Part shown: positions 37,744 through 47,501 of the stretch, piece after piece
Layout of the letters: every line of letters starts with the position of its first letter
How positions within the stretch are numbered: the stretch's first letter is position 1
NCBI RefSeq assembly: GCF_004310335.1
Contig: NZ_SIRS01000001.1
Span: 682,001-746,000, forward strand
Length of the DNA stretch: 64,000 nt
From: Hyunsoonleella pacifica
Lineage (GTDB): Bacteria; Bacteroidota; Bacteroidia; Flavobacteriales; Flavobacteriaceae
Direction: 5' to 3'
Made by a program: the position numbers and the translations under genes
The notes under the pieces: model-generated
What the model saw: only the letters and a program-made list of their open reading frames with translations
Told to the model about the DNA's origin: nothing
The model's database searches: none

Positions 37744-39057
37744 ATGAATCATTTACCACTTATAATAAAGCGTGAATATTTATCTAAGGTTAAGAATAAG
37801 TCCTTTATAATAATGACAATTTTAAGTCCTATCATCATGATAGCGCTTATTAGTGTTGTGGCATATTTATCTCAATTAAATAATGACAAGGTGCGAACAA
37901 TTTCAATTTTGGACGAATCTGGAATGGTTAAAAATCTGTTTAAAAGTACTGAAAATACTACTTATGTTCCGCTTGATGATATGTCTCTTGAAGACGCAAA
38001 AACTTTGGTTACCGAGACTTCAGGTTATGGGTTATTATATATAAAGAATGATAAGGGTGTTGAAGCGATTTCAAAAAATATAAAATTTTATTCGGAAGAG
38101 TCTCCATCGTTAACAGTGATTTCAAAATTAGAAAATAAATTAGAAAAGCATTTAACATTAATTAATTATAAAAATGTTGGTATTGATGTTGATGAAATAG
38201 AAGCTTCAAAAGTAAACGTAGATATATTTCAAGAGAATTTTGTTGGTGAAACATCATCTAAAGTAGATAGCGTTATCAAGCTTATTTTTGGAGGTGCCGC
38301 TGGTTATTTACTATTTATGTTTATTATTATTTATGGCAATATGATTATGCGTAGTGTGATTGAAGAAAAGACCAGCCGAATTATTGAAGTTATCGTGTCT
38401 TCAGTGAAGCCAGTACAATTAATGTTAGGTAAAATTATAGGAACTTCTCTAGCAGGCCTTACACAATTTGCTATTTGGCTGATTTTGGGGAGTATTTTAT
38501 TATTCGTGGTTTCCGCTATTTTTGGTATAGATATGGCACAAATGGAAACACCACAGCAAGCCGTAATTCAGCAAGCTATGGAAACTCCAGATGTAAATAA
38601 TCGAATTCAGGAAGCTTTACAAGGTTTTTTAAATTTGCCTTTAGCTAATTTAATAGTAGCTTTTATACTGTTTTTTATTAGTGGGTATTTATTATACAGT
38701 TCGCTTTATGCTGCTATAGGAGCTGCAGTTGATAATGAAACAGATACGCAACAATTTATGTTGCCTATATTAATGCCTCTAATTTTGGCAGTATATATTG
38801 GAATCTTTACAGTAATCGAAGACCCACATGGTACGGTATCTACAGTATTTTCATTTATACCTTTTACCTCTCCGGTAGTTATGTTAATGCGTATCCCTTT
38901 TGGTGTACCTATTTGGCAACAACTATTATCTTTAGGATTGTTGATTGGCACTTTTGTGTTTACAGTTTGGTTTGCAGCAAAAATCTACAGGGTTGGTATA
39001 TTAATGTATGGAAAAAAACCTACTTACAAGGAACTCTTAAAGTGGATAAAATACTAA
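37744..39057 (+). CDS. ABC-2 type permease (NatB-like)
   Basis: 437 residues. One N-terminal membrane segment, a large extracytoplasmic loop (about 45-175), then five further segments, with E-E-K-T-S-R-I-I-E-V-I-V-S-S-V-K at the coupling helix, the hallmark of NatB/YhaP exporters. Forms the membrane part with the preceding ATPase. Its stop codon overlaps the start of the MscS gene (TAATG). Confidence 0.92.
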   Translation: MNHLPLIIKREYLSKVKNKSFIIMTILSPIIMIALISVVAYLSQLNNDKVRTISILDESGMVKNLFKSTENTTYVPLDDMSLEDAKTLVTETSGYGLLYIKNDKGVEAISKNIKFYSEESPSLTVISKLENKLEKHLTLINYKNVGIDVDEIEASKVNVDIFQENFVGETSSKVDSVIKLIFGGAAGYLLFMFIIIYGNMIMRSVIEEKTSRIIEVIVSSVKPVQLMLGKIIGTSLAGLTQFAIWLILGSILLFVVSAIFGIDMAQMETPQQAVIQQAMETPDVNNRIQEALQGFLNLPLANLIVAFILFFISGYLLYSSLYAAIGAAVDNETDTQQFMLPILMPLILAVYIGIFTVIEDPHGTVSTVFSFIPFTSPVVMLMRIPFGVPIWQQLLSLGLLIGTFVFTVWFAAKIYRVGILMYGKKPTYKELLKWIKY

Positions 39058-39995
39058 TGCAAGAAACATCTAAGGATAACATACGAAGTGAAGTAGGAGC
39101 TATAGAAGAGGTATTGCAAGACACCTCTGTAGGGCAAGCAATCCAGGAGTTTCTAAATTTTAAAATTATAGATTTTACTTATGGTACAGGAGCTGATGCA
39201 CATCAAATAGTACTTAGGGTTAAATATTTGCTTTTGGTTATTTTGGTAATGATACTAACTACCTTTTTATTAAGGTGGGTAAAAAAAATAGTTACCAGAA
39301 GACTGCCTCAAGAAGATAAGGTTAAGTTCAATACGGTGTTTTCCTTTACGCGATGGATTATATACCTTATAGTAATGCTTGTAGTTTTTGACGCGAGTGG
39401 TTTTAATATCACAGCTATCTTTGCGGCTTCAGCTGCTTTATTAATAGGTGTAGGTTTAGCGCTACAGACGCTTTTTCAAGATATTATTTCTGGGATTTTT
39501 ATTTTGGTCGATCGTTCTGTTCAAGTAGGCGATATTATAGAATTAGAGGGGAAAGTAGGGCGTGTTGAAGAAATAAAATTACGTACAACTAGAGCTGTAA
39601 CTATAGATAATAAGGTGCTAATTATACCAAATCATCAATATTTAACCAATAGTTTATATAATTGGACCCAAAATGGTAAAGTTACCAGAGAAAATGTTTC
39701 TGTAGGTGTAGCTTATGGTAGTGATGTTAATTTGGTAAAAAAATTGTTGCTTGATGCTGCAAATTCGAATGAAATGGTTTTAAAGCACCCAGCACCAATA
39801 GTGTTATTTGAAAATTTTGGAGATAGTGCTTTAGAGTTCAAATTAATATTTACGCTTAATGATAGTTTTATTGGAGTAATTCCTAAAAGTGATATAAGGT
39901 TTGAAATAGACCGTTTATTTAGAGAACACAACATTAAAATTCCATTTCCGCAACGAGATATTCATATTGTTTCAAAACCTTTAGAAGATAAATAA
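39057..39995 (+). CDS. MscS family mechanosensitive ion channel
   Basis: 312 residues from the ATG at 39057; a longer frame would overlap the permease by 145 bases. Three membrane segments (about 45-65, 85-105, 110-135) with the Gly/Ala-rich pore helix (F-A-A-S-A-A-L-L-I-G-V-G-L-A-L-Q), the beta domain with V-G-D-I-I-E-L-E-G-K-V-G-R-V-E-E-I and the C-terminal vestibule. Releases solutes under hypo-osmotic stress. Coupled with the exporter genes by TAATG. Confidence 0.92.
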   Translation: MQETSKDNIRSEVGAIEEVLQDTSVGQAIQEFLNFKIIDFTYGTGADAHQIVLRVKYLLLVILVMILTTFLLRWVKKIVTRRLPQEDKVKFNTVFSFTRWIIYLIVMLVVFDASGFNITAIFAASAALLIGVGLALQTLFQDIISGIFILVDRSVQVGDIIELEGKVGRVEEIKLRTTRAVTIDNKVLIIPNHQYLTNSLYNWTQNGKVTRENVSVGVAYGSDVNLVKKLLLDAANSNEMVLKHPAPIVLFENFGDSALEFKLIFTLNDSFIGVIPKSDIRFEIDRLFREHNIKIPFPQRDIHIVSKPLEDK

Positions 39996-40008
39996 ACTAA
40001 GACATATA

Positions 40009-40893
40009 ATGTTACATAGGTGTAGATGTTTACTAGGTTTATTTCTGCTTTTACTAGGTATGCAACAAGGGTATTGTCAATTAACAGATATTGCTAGACT
40101 AGAATACTCTTTTATACCTCAAAGCAATTCTGAGGATGATTACAACAGACTACGAGTACTCTTTAACTATCCCATAGAAACCAAAAAAGACTGTTATTTA
40201 GTTGTTGGAGCAGAATATAATAGAGTTATTCTAAACTTAGAAGAAGATTATCCTTTTGATACATCTGCATTGGATAGAATTCATATTATAGATCTAAATT
40301 TAGGATATACATTTAAATGGAAAAAAGCATGGCGTGTAGGCTTAAATTTTAATCCTAGAATCGCTTCCACACTCACAACAAGTTTAAGTATGGATGATTT
40401 TTTCTTAAATGGAGGACTATTCTTTATAAATGATAGAACTAAAGCTGAGGATATTAACCGTCCTTACCGTCTCATTTTGGGATTAACATATAATGCAACT
40501 ACTGGGATACCATTTCCATTACCTTTTATTAGTTATTACAGAAAAATAAACTATCGTTGGAGTTTTAATGCGGGAGTTCCAAAATCAAATATAAAATACG
40601 CCATAAATACTAAAAATAATTTGCAAGCATTTGTGGCATTAGATGGTTATTTAGCACACATACAAGAGAAATATCCAGTGAATGGAGATATAGCCGATCA
40701 TATATCATTATCAGTAGCAGTGGGAGGGCTAGGTTATGAATATTTCTTTTCCAAGCATTTGGTAGGATATTTGTATACTGGTTATACATTTAGATTAAAT
40801 AATGTTTTACGTAATGAAAATAGAGATGAAGTTTTTAAATTAGACGAAATAAATGCCTTCTATTTAAGAACAGGAATAAAATTTAAAATTTAA
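40009..40893 (+). CDS. Outer-membrane beta-barrel protein (DUF6268 type)
   Basis: 294 residues with a signal peptide ending Y-C-Q (1-24) and alternating aromatic/polar strands over the rest (for example Y-F-F-S-K-H-L-V-G-Y-L-Y-T-G-Y-T-F), ending in K-F-K-I. Predicted small outer-membrane barrel of unknown role; I believe this is the DUF6268 family, not verified. 13 bases after mscS and 5 before the sigma54-type regulator, so all are probably one operon. Confidence 0.75.
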   Translation: MLHRCRCLLGLFLLLLGMQQGYCQLTDIARLEYSFIPQSNSEDDYNRLRVLFNYPIETKKDCYLVVGAEYNRVILNLEEDYPFDTSALDRIHIIDLNLGYTFKWKKAWRVGLNFNPRIASTLTTSLSMDDFFLNGGLFFINDRTKAEDINRPYRLILGLTYNATTGIPFPLPFISYYRKINYRWSFNAGVPKSNIKYAINTKNNLQAFVALDGYLAHIQEKYPVNGDIADHISLSVAVGGLGYEYFFSKHLVGYLYTGYTFRLNNVLRNENRDEVFKLDEINAFYLRTGIKFKI

Positions 40894-40898
40894 GGAAT

Positions 40899-42062
40899 AT
40901 GCCAAAAATATTAATCATTGAAGATGAAGCTGCCATAAGACGTGTACTGGTTAAAATTCTTTCGGAAGAAAGTAATACTTATGAAGTTGAAGAAGCCGAA
41001 GATGGTTTAGCTGCAATGGATAAAATAAAGAAGGATGATTTTGATTTGGTGCTTTGCGATATAAAAATGCCAAAAATGGACGGTGTTGAAGTATTAGAAG
41101 CTACCAGAAAGATAAAACCAGAGACACCTATTGTTATGATATCGGGTCATGGGGATTTAGATACAGCTGTTAACACTATGCGATTAGGGGCTTTTGATTA
41201 TATTTCTAAACCACCAGATTTAAATAGACTATTAAATACTGTTAGAAATGCTTTAGACAGAAAGGAACTTGTAGTAGAAAACAAGATACTAAAGAAAAAG
41301 GTTAGTAAAAAATATGAGATGATAGGGGAGAGCGACTCCATTACTCAAATTAAAGAAATGATTGATAAGGTAGCTCCAACCGATGCCAGAGTTTTAATTA
41401 CAGGACCAAATGGAACAGGGAAAGAGCTAGTAGCCCATTGGTTACATGAAAAGAGCGAACGGGTTAAAGGACCAATGATTGAGGTAAATTGTGCTGCTAT
41501 ACCAAGTGAATTAATAGAAAGTGAGTTATTTGGACATGTAAAAGGTGCTTTTACCAGTGCAAATAAAGATAGAGCAGGTAAATTTGAAGCAGCTAATGGC
41601 GGTACTATTTTTCTAGATGAAATTGGAGATATGAGTTTGTCTGCACAAGCTAAAGTACTTCGAGCTTTACAAGAAAGTAGAATTCAACGGGTGGGTAGTG
41701 ATAAAGATATAAAAGTAGATGTAAGAGTAGTAGCGGCCACAAATAAGAATTTAAAAAAAGAAATTGAAGATGGTAAGTTTAGAGAAGATTTATATCATAG
41801 ACTGGCAGTAATTTTAATTAAAGTACCTGCTTTAAATGATAGACGAGATGATATTCCTCTATTAGTTAATCATTTCTCAAAAAAGATTTCAGATGAACAA
41901 GGTACTGCTCAAAAAGGCTTTTCTGATAAGGCGGTAAAGCTATTGCAAGATTATGACTGGACTGGGAATATTCGTGAATTACGAAATGTGATTGAACGCT
42001 TAATTATTCTTGGTGGAGCAGAGGTTAGTGAGCAAGATGTGAAATTATTTGCTTCTAAGTAA
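40899..42062 (+). CDS. Sigma54-type AAA+ response regulator without DNA-binding domain
   Basis: 387 residues. Receiver domain (1-120) with D9/D10-type acidic pocket, phospho-acceptor Asp54 and K104; AAA+ domain (about 140-365) with Walker A G169-P-N-G-T-G-K175, Walker B I-F-L-D240-E, and sensor R-D-D. The sigma54-contact loop reads GAFTSA (216-221) instead of GAFTGA. The protein ends 22 residues after the R-E-L-R-N-V-I-E-R-L sensor II helix, so the Fis-type helix-turn-helix is absent. Such a protein would have to activate sigma54 promoters from solution or through a partner. I recall the same HTH-less form being conserved across Flavobacteria. Confidence 0.93.
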   Translation: MPKILIIEDEAAIRRVLVKILSEESNTYEVEEAEDGLAAMDKIKKDDFDLVLCDIKMPKMDGVEVLEATRKIKPETPIVMISGHGDLDTAVNTMRLGAFDYISKPPDLNRLLNTVRNALDRKELVVENKILKKKVSKKYEMIGESDSITQIKEMIDKVAPTDARVLITGPNGTGKELVAHWLHEKSERVKGPMIEVNCAAIPSELIESELFGHVKGAFTSANKDRAGKFEAANGGTIFLDEIGDMSLSAQAKVLRALQESRIQRVGSDKDIKVDVRVVAATNKNLKKEIEDGKFREDLYHRLAVILIKVPALNDRRDDIPLLVNHFSKKISDEQGTAQKGFSDKAVKLLQDYDWTGNIRELRNVIERLIILGGAEVSEQDVKLFASK

Positions 42063-42102
42063 TCTACGATTTCTTATTTTTAATATTTCTAACGCTTAAA
42101 AT

Positions 42103-42954
42103 ATGAATACTTACAAGGTAACATCTCCAATTACATTAAAAGATACACAAACTAAGGTTGTTATAGCTGATGCTAAGAAGAAATTAAAACATACCAGAAG
42201 GGAATTAGGTGCACTTCAAGATACGATATACGCACATGGTAAATATGCGATTTTAATATGTATACAAGGTATGGATACAGCAGGCAAGGATAGTTTAATA
42301 CGTGAGGTATTTAAAGATTTTAATGTTAGAGGAGTGGAAGTACATAGTTTTAAAGTGCCTACAGAATTAGAATTAAAGCATGATTACTTGTGGAGACACT
42401 ATATTGCACTGCCTGCAAGAGGAAAGTTTGGTGTTTTTAATAGAACGCACTATGAAAATGTATTAGTAACCCGAGTGCATCCTGGCTATATCATGGGCGA
42501 AAATATTCCTGGGATTGATTCAGTAAATGCTATTGATGATGTGTTTTGGGAAAAGCGCTTTGAACAAATAAATAATTTTGAAAAACATGTAGCTGAAAAT
42601 GGTACTTTAATTTTTAAGTTCTTTTTAAACCTATCAAAAGATGAACAAAAATTTAGGTTGTTACGGCGTTTAAATAAAAAAGAGAAAAATTGGAAGTTCT
42701 CCGCTGGCGATTTAAAAGAGCGTAAACTTTGGGACGACTACCAAAAATGTTACGAGGAGGCTATAAATAAAACCTCTAAACCGCATGCACCTTGGTACAC
42801 CATACCAGCAGACGATAAACCTAGTGCCAGATTAATTGTGGCACAAATATTATTAGATGCTTTAAAGCAATACGATGATATTAAGGAACCAGAATTAGAT
42901 GATGAAACTAAAGCTAATTTAAATTTATATAAAGCACAGCTAGAAGGAGAGTAG
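42103..42954 (+). CDS. Polyphosphate kinase 2 family protein
   Basis: 283 residues. P-loop kinase fold with G56-M-D-T-A-G-K-D-S64 (Walker A), the lid motif A-R-G-K-F-G-V-F-N-R-T-H-Y and Walker B-like I-F-K-F-F-L-N. PPK2 enzymes phosphorylate nucleotides with polyphosphate (class I ADP/GDP, class II AMP, class III both); the class is not decided here, although the short length and R-R-x-L-N-K-K segment fit class III-like proteins. 40 bases after the regulator gene. Confidence 0.9.
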   Translation: MNTYKVTSPITLKDTQTKVVIADAKKKLKHTRRELGALQDTIYAHGKYAILICIQGMDTAGKDSLIREVFKDFNVRGVEVHSFKVPTELELKHDYLWRHYIALPARGKFGVFNRTHYENVLVTRVHPGYIMGENIPGIDSVNAIDDVFWEKRFEQINNFEKHVAENGTLIFKFFLNLSKDEQKFRLLRRLNKKEKNWKFSAGDLKERKLWDDYQKCYEEAINKTSKPHAPWYTIPADDKPSARLIVAQILLDALKQYDDIKEPELDDETKANLNLYKAQLEGE

Positions 42955-43046
42955 TTGGTGTTTTGATGTCAGATTTATTTTACCAAATCTTTTAAATTCA
43001 AGATCTTTTAAAAATTTACTTTGCGGCGCTAATCTTATAAACTAGC

Positions 43047-44612
43047 TTAGTTGTCTTCAGGGAAAGTAACGTGTTGATAAGCACCAATATCTGGACTTGC
43101 TGTTCTACTAACATTTAAAATATCATTAGGCACTTGGCTTGCAAAAGTTGAGTTACCTTGTCCGTTACCAGCTGAGTCATCTCCAATAATTAACATGCTA
43201 TTATTAGGATCCTTAAAATCAGGATCTTGATTAAAAATCATATTTTCATATAATGATGCATTATCAAAATCATAATTAGCTCCAGAAAAATTATTATTTC
43301 TATCTTCAAATCGAGCTAGACAATTGGTAAACTTAAAGTTAAAATCTACTGCATCATCTTCAACTTCATCTAAAAGAAATTCTGGATTGTCATTTCCATA
43401 AATAATACAGTTGTTAAAGTTGGCCTCAACTAAATCAGTAACAATTGCTGTTTCATTTTCATCAACAATAAAATTATTAATTAATAGAGCAGGCAAAGGT
43501 CTAGGGCCAGCTTGCCAGTAATTTGCAATAGTACAATGTGTGAAATTGTATTTCCCTCCAAAGGTTGTTGCTAAAGCAGATTGTCCTGCGTTGTTTAATA
43601 CTAAATTTTCGCCTGTTATAGATGTATTTCTTCCTAATAAACCAAAACTACCTGAATTATAAATTTGAGAATTTGTTATGGTTAACTTATCGTCAGTTGC
43701 ATCCGCATTACCGTCACATAAAATACCAACTAAAGCATTTTTGATGGTAACATAATTGAATGTGTTATTTATACTGCCTTCTAATAACCAAATAGTTCCC
43801 CATTGTCCAGGTCTGTTAGAGAAACTAGGTTCTAATCTATCACCTTCCATGATTACTTCATTTTCCAGTAATTCTTGATCTGTACTAAAATTACCATTTA
43901 CATTTATAGAAGCTCCAGGCTGTACTATAATACCAGAGTTTTCATGAAAATGTAACCTAGATCCAGCTTCAATAGTTAGTGTTTCTCCTTCAGGAACAGC
44001 TGCAAAACCATATATAACATAGGGCTTCTCATTAGTTAATGTAAGTTCTTCGGGAAGTAGCTCTCTTCCTGGTAAATTCGTTTCAATTTGCTCATCATCT
44101 ATATTTAATATGAGTGTTTCTACAATCTTGGTTGTGTTATCTCTGTCTGGAAAAATAAATACAGCATCTTTAACCAAAGTAACTAATTCCACTTCTTGTA
44201 GATTAGCTCCAGAATCAAACGCAATTACATCAGTATAAAGCATTTCATTTGATGTAATTGGAGTAATATCTGTATTAAAAGTAGTTTCAACAAAAATAAA
44301 CATACTGTCTTTGGCCAGTAACTCTATATTTTCGAAAACTTTTCCAGGAATACCATCCACACTTAGTCTATATTGAGAATTCTCTCCACGCCCTAGCGCT
44401 AAGGTTGGTATAACAATATCATCATCACTTCTATTATAGACTTTAAGGTTATAAGTACTTGAGCCAATATTTTTAAAAATAGTATCTAAGTAAACTGTGT
44501 CTCTAGAAAATTCTAAACTTCCAGTGCTTGCTGAAAACTCAAAATCCTTCCTGCAAGAACTCCATAATATTAAAAAACTAATGGAAAGTATAATGTATGT
44601 GAGGCGTTTCAT
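43047..44612 (-). CDS. Surface lipoprotein with parallel beta-helix
   Basis: 521 residues. Lipobox S-S-C20 after a hydrophobic leader. Residues 30-200 are an Ig-like/abnormal-spindle-type beta region, then a right-handed parallel beta-helix (about 220-500) with many N-x-x-I-x-x-N-S-x-I repeats, ending in the S-P-D-I-G-A-Y-Q motif typical of 'choice-of-anchor Q' proteins. Probably a surface-exposed polysaccharide-related or adhesive protein; no lyase residues recognised. Monocistronic. Confidence 0.82.
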   Translation of the reverse strand: MKRLTYIILSISFLILWSSCRKDFEFSASTGSLEFSRDTVYLDTIFKNIGSSTYNLKVYNRSDDDIVIPTLALGRGENSQYRLSVDGIPGKVFENIELLAKDSMFIFVETTFNTDITPITSNEMLYTDVIAFDSGANLQEVELVTLVKDAVFIFPDRDNTTKIVETLILNIDDEQIETNLPGRELLPEELTLTNEKPYVIYGFAAVPEGETLTIEAGSRLHFHENSGIIVQPGASINVNGNFSTDQELLENEVIMEGDRLEPSFSNRPGQWGTIWLLEGSINNTFNYVTIKNALVGILCDGNADATDDKLTITNSQIYNSGSFGLLGRNTSITGENLVLNNAGQSALATTFGGKYNFTHCTIANYWQAGPRPLPALLINNFIVDENETAIVTDLVEANFNNCIIYGNDNPEFLLDEVEDDAVDFNFKFTNCLARFEDRNNNFSGANYDFDNASLYENMIFNQDPDFKDPNNSMLIIGDDSAGNGQGNSTFASQVPNDILNVSRTASPDIGAYQHVTFPEDN

Positions 44613-44674
44613 TCTATCTAAAAAATAATTGATGGCTAAAAATATAACTTTTGAAATGAAGAATTAGTATAATA

Positions 44675-45475
44675 TTAGTTTTTTAGCTGCAATGAATCTT
44701 TAGAAGATTCAAAGGTTTCTGTTATTTTTAAAAAGTGTTTGCTGAAATTAACCATAGAATCTAATAAAATCACTTTGTTTTCTTTTTGAATTAAATCTTT
44801 ATTAAGGTTCCTACTTTCACAATAATCTAAAAATAAGAGTGCATATTTTTCTGGGATATTTAAATCTTCTTTGATCAATTTTAAATTGAATAAATCATCT
44901 TTTTTAAATAAAGAATCCAGGTCTTTATGAGTAATATACTCTACAGGTTTAGCTTTATTTTTCTTTTTAAAGAGCTTTCCTATCATTTTTGCAATTGCAA
45001 CAAAATTCATTCCACTAGAATATGATGATTGTGGTATATAGAGTTGCATATTCTTTTTCATATCTCTTTCCAAAGCACGTTCAGCATTTTGCGTATATTC
45101 AAGAGGATTAAAATCCTCATTATCGTCGCTTATAATAACTTCTCCTAGCGCATTGACAGACTTTTGTAATTCAAAAACCACGATATCTTCAAAATCATTT
45201 TCTTTCAATTTTACCATTTTAGAATGATGAAATAAAGATTCAAACAATAATGTGTCATTAACAACAGCAGAAATCATAAAATCTCCTTCATTATTAGTAA
45301 AAGTCAATGTCTTTTGATTGATATTGTAGACCTTTATTCCTTTTACAGTAGTCTCATTATCGTAAACTTTACCAGTAATAGTTTGTGAAAACAGACTAAT
45401 AGGAAGAAAAACTAGAATGACAAATTTGGTAATATAATGTAGTTTTATGTATGATGCGTAGCTGTATTGCTTCAT
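44675..45475 (-). CDS. CarboxypepD_reg-like protein, tandem paralogue A
   Basis: 266 residues: a signal peptide (up to about 31, L-F-S-Q), a carboxypeptidase-regulatory-like beta-sandwich (32-110, I-T-G-K-V-Y-D-N-E-T ... G-D-F-M-I-S-A), and a helical C-terminal domain with K-K-K-N-K. The same protein shape is encoded directly upstream; the two share residue order over their whole length, for example L-L-F-E-S-L-F-H-H and P-I-E-Y-x-x-x-K-x-L-D-S-L-F-K. Function unknown; such beta domains often sit at the N-terminus of TonB-dependent transport proteins. Confidence 0.82.
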   Translation of the reverse strand: MKQYSYASYIKLHYITKFVILVFLPISLFSQTITGKVYDNETTVKGIKVYNINQKTLTFTNNEGDFMISAVVNDTLLFESLFHHSKMVKLKENDFEDIVVFELQKSVNALGEVIISDDNEDFNPLEYTQNAERALERDMKKNMQLYIPQSSYSSGMNFVAIAKMIGKLFKKKNKAKPVEYITHKDLDSLFKKDDLFNLKLIKEDLNIPEKYALLFLDYCESRNLNKDLIQKENKVILLDSMVNFSKHFLKITETFESSKDSLQLKN

Positions 45476-45517
45476 TCAATAAAAATATAACTTTTGAAAC
45501 TAAGAATTCATAAAATA

Positions 45518-46294
45518 TTATTTTTTTATGAGCAACGAATCTTTAGATGTTTTAAAAGTTTCAGTTATTTTTAAAAATGCCCTACTAAATTCAACAAGAG
45601 AATCTAATAAAATCACTTTATGATGCTCAGAGATGAGTTCTTTGTTTAAATTTTTAGTCTCGCAGTAATCTAAAAATAGATGTGCATATTCCTCTGGAAT
45701 TTTTAAATCTTGATTCAATAATCTTAAATCGAAAAAATCATCGTTTTTGAATAAGGAATCTAAGTGTTTATAACTTAAATATTCAATGGGTTTTGGTTTA
45801 TATTTATTTTTCTTTTTAAAAAGTTTTATTGCCATGCCTACTAAGCCCAATATATTAGCTCCACCAGAATAAGCAGACTCTGGTTTATACAAATGTGGAT
45901 TGTTTTTTATGTCGTTAGCAAGTTGCAAGCCAGTAGCATTTGTATATTTTTCAGGGTTAAACACCTTATTTTTTTCACTACTTAATAATACTTCTCCAAG
46001 TTCATTCACTAATTTTTTTAATTCAAAGACTGTTATACTTTCAAAATCTGTTTGTTGTATTGTAACTTGTTTTGGATGATGGAATAAAGATTCAAATAAT
46101 AGAGTATCATTTACTGAAGCTTGCATAGAGAATTCTCCTATGTCATCTGTATATGTTTTTGTTTGTTTACTGATGTTATAAACTTTAATACCTTTTACAG
46201 TAGCTTGATGGTCATAAACTTTTCCTTTTAAATTTTGAGAAAGAATGCTTAAAGGGAATAGGTAGAGAATGAGATATTTCACGAATTTAGACAA
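45518..46294 (-). CDS. CarboxypepD_reg-like protein, tandem paralogue B
   Basis: 258 residues, signal peptide ending S-Q-N, carboxypeptidase-regulatory-like domain (20-105) and helical C-terminal domain; clearly a paralogue of the gene 42 bases downstream, with the same gene order of segments. The two are nearly equal in length and no third copy is adjacent, which indicates one old tandem duplication. No catalytic residues seen. Confidence 0.82.
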   Translation of the reverse strand: MSKFVKYLILYLFPLSILSQNLKGKVYDHQATVKGIKVYNISKQTKTYTDDIGEFSMQASVNDTLLFESLFHHPKQVTIQQTDFESITVFELKKLVNELGEVLLSSEKNKVFNPEKYTNATGLQLANDIKNNPHLYKPESAYSGGANILGLVGMAIKLFKKKNKYKPKPIEYLSYKHLDSLFKNDDFFDLRLLNQDLKIPEEYAHLFLDYCETKNLNKELISEHHKVILLDSLVEFSRAFLKITETFKTSKDSLLIKK

Positions 46295-46391
46295 CTAGTT
46301 TCGTCCAAATTAAAGTTATTTATAGCGTACCGCTGCATGCATTAAGATACTTTAACAGCTATTTTAATGAACTCTTAACATATTAAAATGT

Positions 46392-46424
46392 AAAACCCGA
46401 TAAATTTTATATTTATCGGGTTTT
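46392..46424 (-). terminator. Terminator of the gal operon
   Basis: AAAACCCGATAAA and TTTATCGGGTTTT form a perfect 13-bp stem with flanking A/T runs, 25 bases after the galT stop on the minus strand. Confidence 0.9.
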
Positions 46425-46448
46425 GTTACAATTGTATTTAGTGGTAGT

Positions 46449-47471
46449 TTATAGTAATGCTTTTATCATTTTTACTGCGCTTTCTGGTGTAATATCTCGT
46501 TGCGGTGTGCCAAACATTTCATAACCTACCATAAACTTTTTAACTGTTGCACTTCTTAAGAGTGGAGGATAAAAACTCATATGCCAATGCCAATGGGAAT
46601 TGTCGTTACCATCAGTTGGAGATTGATGTATCCCTGCTGAATAAGGGAATGAGGTATTAAAAATCTTATCGTAAGCTTTTGTTAAAACGACTATTGCGTC
46701 TGCATACTGAAGTGTTTCATCGTCATTCATTTCAGCAATACTTGTCATATGTCTTTTGGGAGCAATCATCGCTTCAAAAGGCCAAACAGCCCAAAACGGT
46801 ACTAGTACTACAAAGCTGTCGTTTTCATAAATAATACGTTCTTTCTTATCTAGTTCTTGCAATAAATAATCGCCTAGCAAACTATTTTTGTTTTTAGAAA
46901 AATAGTTGAACTGTTGGGTGTTCTTTTTATGTACCTCGTTTGGTAGGGTAGACTGACTCCAAATTTGCCCATGTGGGTGCGGATTACTACATCCCATCAC
47001 GGCACCTTTATTTTCAAAGATTTGAACATAATTTATTTTTGGGTTTGCTCCTAATGCTTTATACTCTTCTTGCCAAGCATAAACTACTTTTTGAATGTCT
47101 TTTGGGGGCATATCAGCTAAGCTTTTGGAATGATTTGAGCTAAAGCAAATTACTTTACAAATGCCTGTTTCACTTTCAGCAATTAAAAGCCCGTCATTAA
47201 CCTCAAAATCTGGGGAGTCACTTTGTAATGCTGCAAAATCATTAGTAAAAATAAATACATCTTCGTATTTTGGATTTACTTCTCCATTAATTCTGGTGTT
47301 CCCTGCACATAAATAACAATTTTCATCATATTCTGGTCGTTTGTCATTATTAACAGTTTCATTTTGTCCTTGCCATGGGCGTTTGGCACGATGTGGTGAT
47401 ACTAAAACCCATTCTCCTGTTAGAATATTAAAACGTTTATGTGAGTAATCTTGTAAATACGAGTTTTTCAT
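46449..47471 (-). CDS. galT: Galactose-1-phosphate uridylyltransferase
   Basis: 340 residues. Leloir pathway enzyme: exchanges UMP between UDP-glucose and galactose-1-phosphate. The nucleophile is the His of S-N-P-H-P-H-G-Q-I-W (about 164-173); zinc ligands are in C-Y-L-C-A-G. Third enzyme gene of the galM-galK-galT operon, 30 bases after galK, first gene to end before the terminator. No galE is present, so UDP-galactose 4-epimerase must be elsewhere. Confidence 0.97.
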   Translation of the reverse strand: MKNSYLQDYSHKRFNILTGEWVLVSPHRAKRPWQGQNETVNNDKRPEYDENCYLCAGNTRINGEVNPKYEDVFIFTNDFAALQSDSPDFEVNDGLLIAESETGICKVICFSSNHSKSLADMPPKDIQKVVYAWQEEYKALGANPKINYVQIFENKGAVMGCSNPHPHGQIWSQSTLPNEVHKKNTQQFNYFSKNKNSLLGDYLLQELDKKERIIYENDSFVVLVPFWAVWPFEAMIAPKRHMTSIAEMNDDETLQYADAIVVLTKAYDKIFNTSFPYSAGIHQSPTDGNDNSHWHWHMSFYPPLLRSATVKKFMVGYEMFGTPQRDITPESAVKMIKALL

Positions 47472-47501
47472 TTTTTTAGAATAGCGTATTGTGGATTTTG
47501 T

